The notes under the pieces were generated by a model, which saw only the letters and a list, made by a program, of their open reading frames with translations, did not search any database and was not told the DNA's origin. From contig JAGLYT010000004.1 of assembly GCA_023132075.1 (NCBI GenBank), forward strand, positions 1-20,100: a stretch of 20,100 nucleotides of DNA, given 5' to 3'. Position 1 is the stretch's first letter. Every line of letters starts with the position of its first letter. The stretch is from JAGLHV01 sp023132075 [NCBI: bacterium] (GTDB lineage: Bacteria; CBDUZB01; JAGLHV01). The position numbers and the translations under genes were made by a program. This document shows, piece after piece, positions 1 through 8,310 of the stretch.

Positions 1-1101
1 CCAACGACCGGACAGGGAATATATTTTCATAATTTAGGTGCGGGATTAATTGCAAGAAATAATACAATATATAACACCGGAGATGGAATAGACGGAGGAC
101 CGTTACCCGGAGAATATTTGGGGGATATTTTAATAGAAGATAATATATTATATAATTTAACTAACGGTATATGTTTTCAAAGCGGGACGGAAGATGTCAT
201 TATTAAAGGGAATTTAGTATATAATACCGAGGTACCTATTTCCGTAAGCGGAGACAATATTCTTATAGAAGAGAATGACATAAAAGAAAAAACCTATCGA
301 ATAAATACCGGAAAAGGGAAAGTAAAGAATGCTCTGGATAAAAGTTATTTTGTTAGAAGTTCCTGGGGAGCAGAGATTACAGTGGGATATACGGGAGGAC
401 AAGTTTTTGATTATGAGATAACTTATAATGACGGAGATAATAGTTATACTGAACCGGTATGGGGTCCTCAGGGTAGTGAATTTACCCTGAAATCAACACT
501 AGAAGAAGAGTGTAATGGGATTATTGCTAAAATTATTACCTATCCCATCAAAATGATGACCGTAGAAGGATTGGCTACCGTAAAAGTAAACAATATAGAT
601 TTTTTCGTTTCACAGGGAGAAAGTATCATTGACTTTACGGTTCAGGCAACGGACGGAAAGAATGTAATTTTTATAATAGAAGATTTAACCCCCGGAAAAT
701 TTTATAAAGTAAAAAAAGACAATAATTTTTATACTACGGAACAGGCAAATAGAGAGGGACTGATTCAATTTGAAAATTCAGAATGGATCAGGGAACACCG
801 TTTTGAGATTGAAGAAATACCGACAGGGAGGATAGATGAAAATAAAATTTCTCTTTTTCCTAATCCTTATGTAGCTAATCGGGATATGGAAGGAATAATC
901 AAATTTGGGAATCTTCCTCCGGAGGCAAGGATAAGGATATATACCATAAAAGGGGAAGAAATAGCCATAATAGAGAATAAATCTTTTGTAGACGGGGATT
1001 CTATAAGTTGGAATGTGAGCAATATTGCCAGCGGAGTATACATTTATTATCTTGATTCTGCACAGCGAAAGGAAAAAGGAAAGGTATCAATTATAAAATA
1101 A
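1..1101 (+). CDS. Secreted right-handed beta-helix protein with T9SS-type C-terminal sorting domain (5' partial)
   Basis: The frame is open from base 1 with no stop, so the gene begins upstream of the window and the TTG at 118 is probably internal. The first ~90 visible residues carry repeating short strands of the type N-x-I/L-Y-N and ILIEDNILYN, IIKGNLVYN, ILIEENDI, typical of parallel beta-helix (pectate-lyase-like) surface proteins. A middle region of beta-rich sequence follows. The last ~85 residues contain FPNPY, then RIRIYTIKGEE, then SGVYIYYL, and end in a basic KGKVSIIK. This is the pattern of the type A C-terminal sorting domain (Por secretion/T9SS) or the closely related FlgD-Ig-like fold. 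By family knowledge such proteins are exported and anchored or released at the cell surface. The substrate, if any, cannot be told. An intrinsic terminator follows 38 bases after the stop. Confidence 0.75.
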   Translation, partial: PTTGQGIYFHNLGAGLIARNNTIYNTGDGIDGGPLPGEYLGDILIEDNILYNLTNGICFQSGTEDVIIKGNLVYNTEVPISVSGDNILIEENDIKEKTYRINTGKGKVKNALDKSYFVRSSWGAEITVGYTGGQVFDYEITYNDGDNSYTEPVWGPQGSEFTLKSTLEEECNGIIAKIITYPIKMMTVEGLATVKVNNIDFFVSQGESIIDFTVQATDGKNVIFIIEDLTPGKFYKVKKDNNFYTTEQANREGLIQFENSEWIREHRFEIEEIPTGRIDENKISLFPNPYVANRDMEGIIKFGNLPPEARIRIYTIKGEEIAIIENKSFVDGDSISWNVSNIASGVYIYYLDSAQRKEKGKVSIIK

Positions 1102-1138
1102 ATAATTAATAAATTTTAAGCAGGGAAGGATGAAAAAA

Positions 1139-1170
1139 GAGGATGGATAAAGTCCATCCTTCTTTATTTT
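1139..1170 (+). terminator. Rho-independent terminator
   Basis: An 8-bp perfect stem (1140-1147 with 1153-1160), extended by one G-T pair, has a 5-base loop and is followed by the U-rich tail CTTTATTTT. It separates the beta-helix gene from the next promoter. Confidence 0.88.
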
Positions 1171-1187
1171 CAAAAAAGCAATAAATC

Positions 1188-1216
1188 TTGACGAATAGGA
1201 AAAATTCTTGTAAAAT
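1188..1216 (+). promoter_or_regulatory. Sigma70-type promoter for the DUF502-MFS-proA operon
   Basis: TTGACG (1188-1193), a 17-base spacer and TAAAAT (1211-1216). It lies just after the terminator of the preceding gene and 41 bases before the DUF502 start, which implies a short 5' leader. Confidence 0.75.
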
Positions 1217-1257
1217 ATAAAGTCAAATTAAGAAAGAGAGAACCGAAGGGAGGGAAA

Positions 1258-1911
1258 ATGTTGAAAAACTTAAGGGGTACTGTTAAAAGACAATTCTTTA
1301 CCGGAATGGCAATGCTTTTGCCGTTAGGGTTAACCTTATATGTTGCATGGATTCTTTTTAATTTAGTAGGAAAGGGATTTCTTCCTTTTGTAGAAAAAAT
1401 GTCTTTTCTTTCCCGTTATGATTTGCCGCCTCTTTGCAGTAAAGGAATAAGTTTTATTATCACGTTGTTCATTATTTGGTTTATCGGAGCAATTGCTGCC
1501 AATATTGTCGGACGCAAATTTATGCAGATGATAGAGTTAATGATTATTAAAGTTCCTTTATTGGACAAGATCTATCAGTCAATGAGGCAAATTATTCATG
1601 CTATGTTTTTTTCTAAAAATGCGTTCCGGCAGGTGGTAATGATTGAATATCCGAGAAAAGGGCTTTATACTTTAGCTTTTGTTACTAATGTTCATCAATC
1701 CAAAGAAGGGGAAAAAGGGAAAATTCTGACTTTGTTTATTCCGACTACCCCTAACCCTACTTCAGGGTGGTTTATAATTCTTCCCGAAGAAGAAGTTGTT
1801 CAACTGGATTTGCCCGTACAAGAGGGGATGAAGCTGATTATTTCCGGAGGGGTTGTTTCCCCTGATGGATTTTTTGATTCTTTACCTGTGGGGGAAAAGA
1901 TAAAAAAATGA
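1258..1911 (+). CDS. DUF502 family integral membrane protein
   Basis: A 217-residue protein of the DUF502 family, close to the usual length. The N-terminal half has two hydrophobic helices, about residues 16-37 and 61-84. The C-terminal half holds the family signatures PTTPNPTSGW (162-171) and SGGVVSP (196-202). The biochemical role of DUF502 is unknown; it is expected in the inner membrane with a soluble C-terminal domain. The ATG is preceded by a purine-rich AGGGAGGG site ending four bases upstream. The stop codon overlaps the start of the next gene by four bases (ATGA), which suggests translational coupling to the transporter. Confidence 0.88.
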   Translation: MLKNLRGTVKRQFFTGMAMLLPLGLTLYVAWILFNLVGKGFLPFVEKMSFLSRYDLPPLCSKGISFIITLFIIWFIGAIAANIVGRKFMQMIELMIIKVPLLDKIYQSMRQIIHAMFFSKNAFRQVVMIEYPRKGLYTLAFVTNVHQSKEGEKGKILTLFIPTTPNPTSGWFIILPEEEVVQLDLPVQEGMKLIISGGVVSPDGFFDSLPVGEKIKK

Positions 1912-3113
1912 GACGATTGTTAAAAGGGATAGGAAAAAATATTGTTCTTCTGGGAATAGCGAGTTTTTTTAATGATGTAAGCAGTGAAATGATTATTGCC
2001 ATTTTCCCGATGTTTATTGTTTCTCTGGGAGGGGGAGGAATGGCAATAGGTTTGATTGGTGGTTTGGGAAATTCCCTGTCCAGTATATTAAAGGTTTTTT
2101 CAGGGTATTGGTCGGATAAAATAGGAAGGAAAAAAGTTTTTGTTTTTTGGGGTTATTTTTCTTCGGCAATAGCGAAATTGTTTTTCCCTTTTTGTTATAA
2201 TTGGGGAGAATTATTATTCTTAAGAATGGCGGAAAGAATAGGGAAGGGAATTAGAACTGCTCCACGCGATGCTTTGTTATCGATTTCTGCCGACCATAAA
2301 GTTCGGGGAAAAGCTTTTGGTATTCACAGAGCAATGGATTCTCTGGGGGCGGTGATGGGGGCGTTGGGTGCTTTCTTTTTATTTTGGGTATTTGAATTTT
2401 CTTTCAGGCAGATAATAATGGTGGCGGCTGTCGTTGGGTTTGTTGCCCTTTTTCCTCTTTTTTGGGTTGAGGAAAAAAAGAATAACGGAGAGGGAAGTAA
2501 AATAAAAAAAGGATTAAATCACTTGCCCGGAGAATTTAAAAAATATTTGATAGTAGCGGCTTTGTTTTCGTTGAGTAATTTCACTTATATGTTTCTGATT
2601 TTAAAATCAAAGATAGTTATGGATAGTTTTTTTTCTCCACGCCTGGCAATTGCGGTTCCTGTTTTGCTTTATGTCTGGTTTAATATTATTTATTCGCTTT
2701 TTTCTGTTCCTGCAGGGATATTTTCCGATAAAATAGGAAGAAGGGAAGCTCTTTTTATGGGATATTCCATTTATGGTATAACCTATTTAGGTTTTGCAAA
2801 AATACATTCTTTGGGGTTGTTTATTTTATTTTTTGCTTTATATGGGTTGGCTTTTGCTTTAATAGAGGGAAATCAACGGGCTTTTGCCAGTGATTTTGTA
2901 GAAGAAGAGAGAAGAGGGAGTGCTTTAGGAATGTTTCATACGGTAATTTCGCTGACTACGCTTTTTGCCAGTTTAATTGCCGGGTACTTATGGAATTTAA
3001 ATTCCAGGGCTCCTTTTTTATATGGGGCAGGAATAAGTTTATTTTCCGCAATGATGATTTTCTGGGTTAAACCCCATCGGACAAAAAAGGAAAAAGGGGG
3101 AAAGAAAGAATGA
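1908..3113 (+). CDS. Major facilitator superfamily (MFS) transporter
   Basis: A 401-residue polytopic inner-membrane protein, about the normal size for a 12-helix MFS carrier. The MFS loop signature SDKIGRKK is at residues 69-76, and a second copy (SDKIGRREALF) is in the C-terminal half at the matching place, as expected for the two six-helix bundles. The segment ERIGKGIRTAPRDALLS (109-125) is typical of a bacterial subgroup of uncharacterised efflux-like MFS proteins. The substrate cannot be read from the sequence. It overlaps both neighbours by four bases: its ATG sits in the DUF502 stop and its own stop sits in the proA start, so the three genes form one coupled unit. Confidence 0.9.
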   Translation: MRRLLKGIGKNIVLLGIASFFNDVSSEMIIAIFPMFIVSLGGGGMAIGLIGGLGNSLSSILKVFSGYWSDKIGRKKVFVFWGYFSSAIAKLFFPFCYNWGELLFLRMAERIGKGIRTAPRDALLSISADHKVRGKAFGIHRAMDSLGAVMGALGAFFLFWVFEFSFRQIIMVAAVVGFVALFPLFWVEEKKNNGEGSKIKKGLNHLPGEFKKYLIVAALFSLSNFTYMFLILKSKIVMDSFFSPRLAIAVPVLLYVWFNIIYSLFSVPAGIFSDKIGRREALFMGYSIYGITYLGFAKIHSLGLFILFFALYGLAFALIEGNQRAFASDFVEEERRGSALGMFHTVISLTTLFASLIAGYLWNLNSRAPFLYGAGISLFSAMMIFWVKPHRTKKEKGGKKE

Positions 3114-4366
3114 CTTTAAAAGAAAAAATAAGAGAAAAAGCTTCCCGGGCAAAAATAGCTGCGGGAAAAATAAAAAAGCTTTCTGCGACGGAAAAAAATG
3201 GAATCTTATTAGCGATAGCAAGTGCTTTGGAAAAAAAAGAAAAAGAAATTCTTGAAGCAAACCGAAAGGATTTGAATTTAGCCAGAGAAAAAAAATGTTC
3301 TTTTGCATTTATTGAGAGACTGACTTTAACCAAAGAACGGATAAAAAATATGGTTGATGGATTAAGAAAAGTTGCTTCTCTGCCGGATCCGGTAGGAGAA
3401 ACAATGGGAGAAATAATCAGGTATAATGGTTTGCGGATAGAAAAAGTTCGAGTTCCTTTGGGGGTAATCGGGGTTATCTATGAGTCACGCCCTAATGTTA
3501 CCTGTGATGCTTCAGGATTATGTTTAAAGTCGGGAAATGCCGTTTTATTGAGAGGAGGAAGCTTTGCTTTTAATTCCAATTTCCTTTTAGTTAAAATAAT
3601 GATAGAGGCAGCTTTACCCAAAGGGCTGCCGGAAGACAGTATTCAGTTTATAGAAACTACTGAGCGGGAGGCAATAGGGGAATTAATTTGTTTAGATGAA
3701 TTTATTGATGTAATCATTCCCCGTGGAGGAGAGGAGATGATAAAACATATTAAATCCAATGCGTCTGTTCCGGTGATTACTCACGGAAAAGGACTTTGTC
3801 ATACTTATGTGGATAAGGAGGCAAATCCGGAACAGGCACAAAAAATTTGTTTTAATGCCAAGGTTCAAAGGCCGGGAGTATGTAATGCTATGGAAACGTT
3901 ATTGGTACATAAAGAAATAGCTAAGGAGTTTCTTCCTAAAATGATAAAAATTTTTAAGGAAGCAGATGTTGAATTGAGAGGATGTACAAAAACGAAAACT
4001 ATCTTTCCCTCCTTGAAAGAAGCTACGGCTGAAGATTGGGAGACAGAATATTTATCCTTAACTCTATCCATAAAAATCGTAGATAGTTTAAATGAGGCAA
4101 TAGAACATATAAATCAATACGGGTCACAGCATTCGGATGCAATAATTACTGAAAATAAAGAAAGAGCGGAACAATTTTTATCATGGGTTGATTCTGCCAG
4201 CGTTTATTGGAATGCTTCTACGCGGTTTAGTGATGGGGAGGAATTTGGATTGGGTGCGGAGATAGGAATTTCTACGCAAAAATTGCATGCGCGCGGGCCA
4301 ATGGGATTAAAGGGATTAACCAGTTATAAATTTTTAATTTATGGAAACGGGCAAATACGAACATAA
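3110..4366 (+). CDS. proA: Gamma-glutamyl phosphate reductase (glutamate-5-semialdehyde dehydrogenase)
   Basis: A 418-residue cytosolic enzyme, the normal ProA length. It reduces gamma-glutamyl phosphate with NADPH to glutamate-5-semialdehyde, the second step of proline synthesis. Family blocks are clear: PLGVIGVIYESRPNV (116-130), SGNAVLLRGG (141-150), VIIPRGG (201-207) and RPGVCNAMETLLV with the expected catalytic Cys at 258. Towards the C terminus GLGAEIGISTQKLHARGPMGL matches the family's conserved end. The ATG overlaps the MFS stop. The partner kinase gene proB is not in the window, although proA is often next to it; here proA is the last gene of a membrane-protein operon. Confidence 0.96.
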   Translation: MTLKEKIREKASRAKIAAGKIKKLSATEKNGILLAIASALEKKEKEILEANRKDLNLAREKKCSFAFIERLTLTKERIKNMVDGLRKVASLPDPVGETMGEIIRYNGLRIEKVRVPLGVIGVIYESRPNVTCDASGLCLKSGNAVLLRGGSFAFNSNFLLVKIMIEAALPKGLPEDSIQFIETTEREAIGELICLDEFIDVIIPRGGEEMIKHIKSNASVPVITHGKGLCHTYVDKEANPEQAQKICFNAKVQRPGVCNAMETLLVHKEIAKEFLPKMIKIFKEADVELRGCTKTKTIFPSLKEATAEDWETEYLSLTLSIKIVDSLNEAIEHINQYGSQHSDAIITENKERAEQFLSWVDSASVYWNASTRFSDGEEFGLGAEIGISTQKLHARGPMGLKGLTSYKFLIYGNGQIRT

Positions 4367-4414
4367 AAGATAGAAGAGTATATAAATGTTGAAAAAAAGG
4401 TAAGGGGTTAAAAG

Positions 4415-4990
4415 ATGCGGATTGGGTTATTAGGAGGAACTTTTAATCCTGTTCATTTTGGGCATTTGGTTTTAGCTGAAGAATGCCGGAAAAAAGTTGA
4501 TTTAAAAAAGATAATATTTATTCCCTCGTTAATTCCTCCTCACAAAGGACAGAAAATTGCCGGGGCGGAACATCGATATAATATGGTAAAAAGGGCACTC
4601 CGGGGCAATAAAGATTTGGTTGTCTCCAGAGTCGAATTGGATAGAAAAGAAATATCTTTTACTTACAAAACAATTCAATCTTTTAAAAAAAAATATAGTC
4701 AAAGCCAGATCTATTTTATTTTAGGGATAGATAGTGTGTTGGAAATTAATAAGTGGAAAAAAAAGAACGAGATTTTAGAGTTTTGTCCGTTTATAGCAGC
4801 AACCCGTCCGGGTTACCAAATACAAAAAATTCCTTTTACAATTAGAAAAAAAGTAAAAATAATAAAGATTCCTAAAATTAATATTTCTTCTTCTTTGGTT
4901 CGGGAAAGAATAAAAGCAGGAAAATCTATTAAAGATTTGGTGCCTTTATCAGTAGAAAAATATATAAATAAATATAATTTGTATAAATAA
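4415..4990 (+). CDS. nadD: Nicotinate-nucleotide adenylyltransferase
   Basis: A 191-residue enzyme joining nicotinate mononucleotide and ATP to deamido-NAD in NAD synthesis. The nucleotidyltransferase motif GGTFNPVHFGH (7-17) supplies the HxxH residues H14 and H17. The second motif ISSSLVR (157-163) matches the ISSTxIR ATP-binding motif. The end KDLVPLSVEKYINKYNLY is also typical of NadD. AAGGGG lies eight bases before the ATG. It opens the nadD-LCP-rsfS-argS run, an order like that seen in Firmicutes and several candidate phyla. The HD-domain gene yqeK, often next to nadD, is absent. Confidence 0.95.
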   Translation: MRIGLLGGTFNPVHFGHLVLAEECRKKVDLKKIIFIPSLIPPHKGQKIAGAEHRYNMVKRALRGNKDLVVSRVELDRKEISFTYKTIQSFKKKYSQSQIYFILGIDSVLEINKWKKKNEILEFCPFIAATRPGYQIQKIPFTIRKKVKIIKIPKINISSSLVRERIKAGKSIKDLVPLSVEKYINKYNLYK

Positions 4991-4995
4991 ATATA

Positions 4996-6126
4996 ATGAG
5001 AGAAAATTTTTTAAAAATAAATAATAAAAAATTGTTTTTTCCGGGAAGTATTTTGTGTTTGATAATTTGTTCTTTGTTACTGAACGGACAAAGCATAATA
5101 GTGAAAAATGTTCGCAAAGGAGAGCGAATAAATTTACTTCTTCTGGAATGTCATCCCGAAAAACAGTCTGAATATTCCGGGACCATTTTATTGTTAAGTT
5201 ATCATCCGGAAGGACGTTTTTTGGATGTATTAACTATTCCTTCTGCCACGAAGATCAAAATGACTTCTTCAAAAAGAGGTAAACTGGGGACTATTTATTC
5301 AACTATTAACCGGGATGGAAAAAACAGAAAAAAAGCAGTCCGGGCCATGAAAAAAAAAGTCGAAGAAATCTTAAAAATAACAATTCCTTTTTATATTCAC
5401 ATAGAAACTGAAGAATTCATAAGGGTAATTGATTTATTAGGAGGAATAAAAAGGGTAGGGAAAAAGCAGGTTATTTTAGGAGGAAAAGAATTTCTGGAAG
5501 ATTTTTATCAGGGAGAAGAAGGAAATTATAGGAGATTAATCCGTCAGCAAAACCTTCTAATAGAAGTGATAAAAAAATTTGAATGGTCTCTGAATCTTTT
5601 CAAAGTTCCACAACTAATAAAAGAAAATACGGGTTCCAATCTTAGTTTAGGGGATATACTGGCAATGTGTTATGAAATAAAAAAAGTTCCCCGGGAAAAT
5701 ATACGTTTTCAAAATTTACCGGGAATGTTGAGGGAAAAGCCCCCTTATTATTGGATAATAGATAAAGAAAAAGTTGGTAAAATGGGAGAAAAAAATTTTT
5801 CTTTTGAGGATAGAAAAAAAAAGACCGGGAAAAAACTTCCGGCGATAGCCGTCTGGAATGCTGCCGGGATCAAAGGGTTGGCCAGGGAGATGAGAAAGAA
5901 GCTTAACTATGCAGGAGTGGATGTAGTTCGTTGGGGGAATTATGCAACCGGGGAAGAATGTACTGTGGTTATTGATTGGACAGGAAATTTTTCTCTGGCA
6001 GGGAAGATAGCTAAAATAATAAATTGTGATAAAATAATATCTCAAAAAGAGGAGTTTCCTTTAGAAGATATTTCAGTAATTATTGGAGAAGATTTTAATC
6101 AATTAATGATGGATGAAAAGAATTAA
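4996..6126 (+). CDS. LCP (LytR-CpsA-Psr) family protein with LytR C-terminal domain
   Basis: A 376-residue membrane-anchored protein. One N-terminal helix (about 14-31) is followed by an LCP domain (about 45-260) and a LytR_C domain (about 280-350, starting LPAIAVWNAAG). LCP proteins usually transfer polyprenyl-linked glycopolymers to peptidoglycan outside the membrane. Support for LCP: TILLLSYHPEGRFLDVLTIPSATKI aligns with the DTMMLLSxxP..VLSIPRDT block, RRLIRQQNLL (179-188) matches the RxxRQQ block, and LPGMLREKPPYYWIID (241-256) matches the family end. The first block is altered: PRDT reads PSAT (82-85), and the expected Asp before the LLSY strand is not seen, so activity may be lost or changed. 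The start is 5 bases after nadD with no clear ribosome binding site, suggesting reinitiation. Confidence 0.82.
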   Translation: MRENFLKINNKKLFFPGSILCLIICSLLLNGQSIIVKNVRKGERINLLLLECHPEKQSEYSGTILLLSYHPEGRFLDVLTIPSATKIKMTSSKRGKLGTIYSTINRDGKNRKKAVRAMKKKVEEILKITIPFYIHIETEEFIRVIDLLGGIKRVGKKQVILGGKEFLEDFYQGEEGNYRRLIRQQNLLIEVIKKFEWSLNLFKVPQLIKENTGSNLSLGDILAMCYEIKKVPRENIRFQNLPGMLREKPPYYWIIDKEKVGKMGEKNFSFEDRKKKTGKKLPAIAVWNAAGIKGLAREMRKKLNYAGVDVVRWGNYATGEECTVVIDWTGNFSLAGKIAKIINCDKIISQKEEFPLEDISVIIGEDFNQLMMDEKN

Positions 6127-6134
6127 AAAACTAA

Positions 6135-6163
6135 ATAACACGCTGGTTTTAGTATTATATAAT
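6135..6163 (+). promoter_or_regulatory. Possible promoter ahead of rsfS-argS
   Basis: ATAACA (6135-6140; 4 of 6 consensus bases), a 17-base spacer and a perfect TATAAT (6158-6163) lie in the gap before rsfS. It could give the rsfS-argS part its own transcription start within the longer operon. The weak -35 box keeps this tentative. Confidence 0.42.
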
Positions 6164-6195
6164 TCGTAATAAAACGGCGGAAAAAGGAGAAAAAA

Positions 6196-6585
6196 TTGAA
6201 TTTTAGAAAAATAGCAGTCAAATGTGCAAAAATGGCTGAAGAAAAGAAGGCATTGGATGTAGTGATTTTAGATGTAGGGAAGCTAACCCCTTATTTTGAT
6301 TATCTGGTTATTTGCAGCGGACGGTCAACAGTTCAGGTAAAGGCAATAAGCGAAGAAATCGAAATGTCTCTTAAAAAAGAAAAGATATATAATTTACACC
6401 GGGAAGGAGAAAAGTTTGCTCATTGGATATTAATGGATTATGGGGGAGTTGTTGTTCATATTTTTCATGAAGACCAAAGAAATTTTTATAATCTGGAAAA
6501 AATTTGGGGAGAAGGAATAAAAATAAAGATATTGAAAACAAAAACAGATAAAAAAGGAAAAACCTGTGTTAAAAAAAGAGATTGA
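6196..6585 (+). CDS. rsfS: Ribosomal silencing factor RsfS
   Basis: A 129-residue protein of the RsfS/YbeB family (DUF143), normal in length. It binds ribosomal protein L14 on the 50S subunit and blocks subunit joining when nutrients are scarce. The family core is nearly complete: DVVILDVGKLTPYFDYLVICSG, HREGEKFAHWILMDYGGVVVHIF and FYNLEKIWG. The start is TTG at 6196, supported by AAAGGAG ending about six bases upstream and by the fit of the N terminus to the family. The next gene, argS, starts inside its last 20 bases. The nadD/LCP/rsfS neighbourhood is a conserved bacterial arrangement. Confidence 0.95.
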   Translation: MNFRKIAVKCAKMAEEKKALDVVILDVGKLTPYFDYLVICSGRSTVQVKAISEEIEMSLKKEKIYNLHREGEKFAHWILMDYGGVVVHIFHEDQRNFYNLEKIWGEGIKIKILKTKTDKKGKTCVKKRD

Positions 6586-8269
6586 GACAATAATAAATGG
6601 AGCCATAAAACAATGGATAGAAAAAGAACAATTAAAGATAAAAAATATTCCCGTTTTTTATGTTGAATCCCCCCCTCCTAATATTGCCGGAGATTTTTCC
6701 TGTAATGTTGCTTTGGTAATGGCAAAAGAGGTAAAGCTTTCTCCTTATGCAGTAGCTCAGAAAATTACAACAGTTATTGATACGACAAATGTCTGTAGTA
6801 AAGTAGAGATAGCCGGAGCGGGATTTATTAATTTTTTTATTTCCCCCGGAAGGTTTTATGACGAATTAGAAATAATTTGTAAACAGGGAAAAATGTATGG
6901 GCAAGAAAACATAGGTAAACAAGAATCTGTTCAGATCGAGTTTGTTTCTGCGAATCCTACAGGGCCTTTGCATATAGGGCATGGCCGCGGGGCAGCGATA
7001 GGGGATGCTCTGGCTAATATTTTAACTTTTGTAGGATATAAAGTCGAAAAAGAATATTATGTGAATAACAGGGGAAAACAAATTGAAGTATTGGGGTGTT
7101 CTGTACTGTTGCAGTATGATAAAATTTCAGGTCAGCAGCTTGACCTGAAGGAAAAAAAATATCTTGAAGAAAAGAAATCAGAAGATATTTATAAAGGGAA
7201 ATACATTGAAGAAATTGCCCGCAAGATTTTTAATGATAAAAAATATAACAAAATAAAAGGGCGGGAGAGTGGACATTGGTTTTTTGAAAAAGAGGCAATA
7301 AAAATAATTCAGGGTTGGATAAAGCAGGTGCTTAAGGATTTAGGAGTAAAGTTTAATACCTGGTTTCAGGAATCCAAAATGTATGAAGTTGAAGGAAAAC
7401 AAAATCAGATTGATAAAGTAGTAGACATTTTAAAAAAGAAGAAGTATGTTTATGATAAGGATGGCGCAGTTTGGTTTGCTTCTTCTAAATTGGGTGATGA
7501 AAAAGATCGTGTGGTAATCCGGAAAAATAACGAACCGACCTATTTAGCTTCAGACATAGCTTATCATTATGATAAATTTGTGCAAAGGAAATTTAAGAAA
7601 GTAGTTAATATCTGGGGAGCGGATCATCATGGGTATGTTGCCCGTTTAAAGGGAGTAATTACAGCATTAGGGTGTAATCCCCAGGATCTTCAAGTTATTT
7701 TATACCAATTGGTGAGCTTATACCGGGGAGGAAAACAAATTGCTATGTCCACGCGTAAAGGGGAATTTGTTACCTTGCGAGAAGTTATAAATGAAGTAGG
7801 ACCTGATGTTTGCCGGTTTTTCTTTTTAATGCGGGGGGCTAATAGTTCATTAGATTTTGATTTGGAAGTAGCTAAGAAACAGTCTCCGGAAAATCCTGTG
7901 TATTATATTCAATATGCACATGCCAGAATCTGCAGTATATTTAAAGAAGCGGAAAAAAGGAATTATTCCTGCCGGAAGAAAAATATTCAACTTGAATTAT
8001 TAAAAGAACCGGAAGAGTTAGAACTAATGAAAAAATTAGCTTCTTATCCGGATATAGTACAACTTTGTGCCCGCAAACTGGAACCACACCATATAGTTAT
8101 TTATTTACAGGATTTAGCTAAGAATTTTCATAGTTATTATAATAAGTTTCGTATTTTATCCGATGATATTGCATTAAGCCAGGCAAGGCTTAAATTAGTA
8201 AAAGGAGTAAAAAATATCATCAGTAACGGACTTAATTTGCTGGGTGTTAGTGTTCCGGAAAAAATGTAG
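6566..8269 (+). CDS. argS: Arginyl-tRNA synthetase
   Basis: A 567-residue class I aminoacyl-tRNA synthetase that charges tRNA-Arg. In order: an N-terminal Add-1 domain (1 to ~95), the catalytic HIGH motif inside ANPTGPLHIGHGRG (HIGH at 136-139), YLASDIAYHYDKF and NIWGADHHGYVARL typical of ArgS, then AMSTRKG (393-399) in the position of KMSKS, and a DALR anticodon-binding domain from about 445 (SPENPVYYIQYAHARI) to the end. Substitution of KMSKS by an MSxRxG form is common in ArgS. The start is GTG at 6566, eight bases after AAAAAGGA, and overlaps rsfS by 20 bases, so the two are probably translated together. Confidence 0.96.
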   Translation: MLKKEIETIINGAIKQWIEKEQLKIKNIPVFYVESPPPNIAGDFSCNVALVMAKEVKLSPYAVAQKITTVIDTTNVCSKVEIAGAGFINFFISPGRFYDELEIICKQGKMYGQENIGKQESVQIEFVSANPTGPLHIGHGRGAAIGDALANILTFVGYKVEKEYYVNNRGKQIEVLGCSVLLQYDKISGQQLDLKEKKYLEEKKSEDIYKGKYIEEIARKIFNDKKYNKIKGRESGHWFFEKEAIKIIQGWIKQVLKDLGVKFNTWFQESKMYEVEGKQNQIDKVVDILKKKKYVYDKDGAVWFASSKLGDEKDRVVIRKNNEPTYLASDIAYHYDKFVQRKFKKVVNIWGADHHGYVARLKGVITALGCNPQDLQVILYQLVSLYRGGKQIAMSTRKGEFVTLREVINEVGPDVCRFFFLMRGANSSLDFDLEVAKKQSPENPVYYIQYAHARICSIFKEAEKRNYSCRKKNIQLELLKEPEELELMKKLASYPDIVQLCARKLEPHHIVIYLQDLAKNFHSYYNKFRILSDDIALSQARLKLVKGVKNIISNGLNLLGVSVPEKM

Positions 8270-8310
8270 GTAAATAAGAAAGCGATTAGTATTTATTAGC
8301 AGGAGGAAAA

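Noticed and set aside
3039-3333. Two Phe/Leu/Ser-rich minus-strand frames over the MFS-proA junction
   Set aside because: Their composition is the complement of Lys/Glu-rich proA codons; both are shadows.
5716-6045. A 109-codon minus-strand frame inside the LCP gene
   Set aside because: Antisense shadow of the LytR_C domain region, with no start signal or family pattern.
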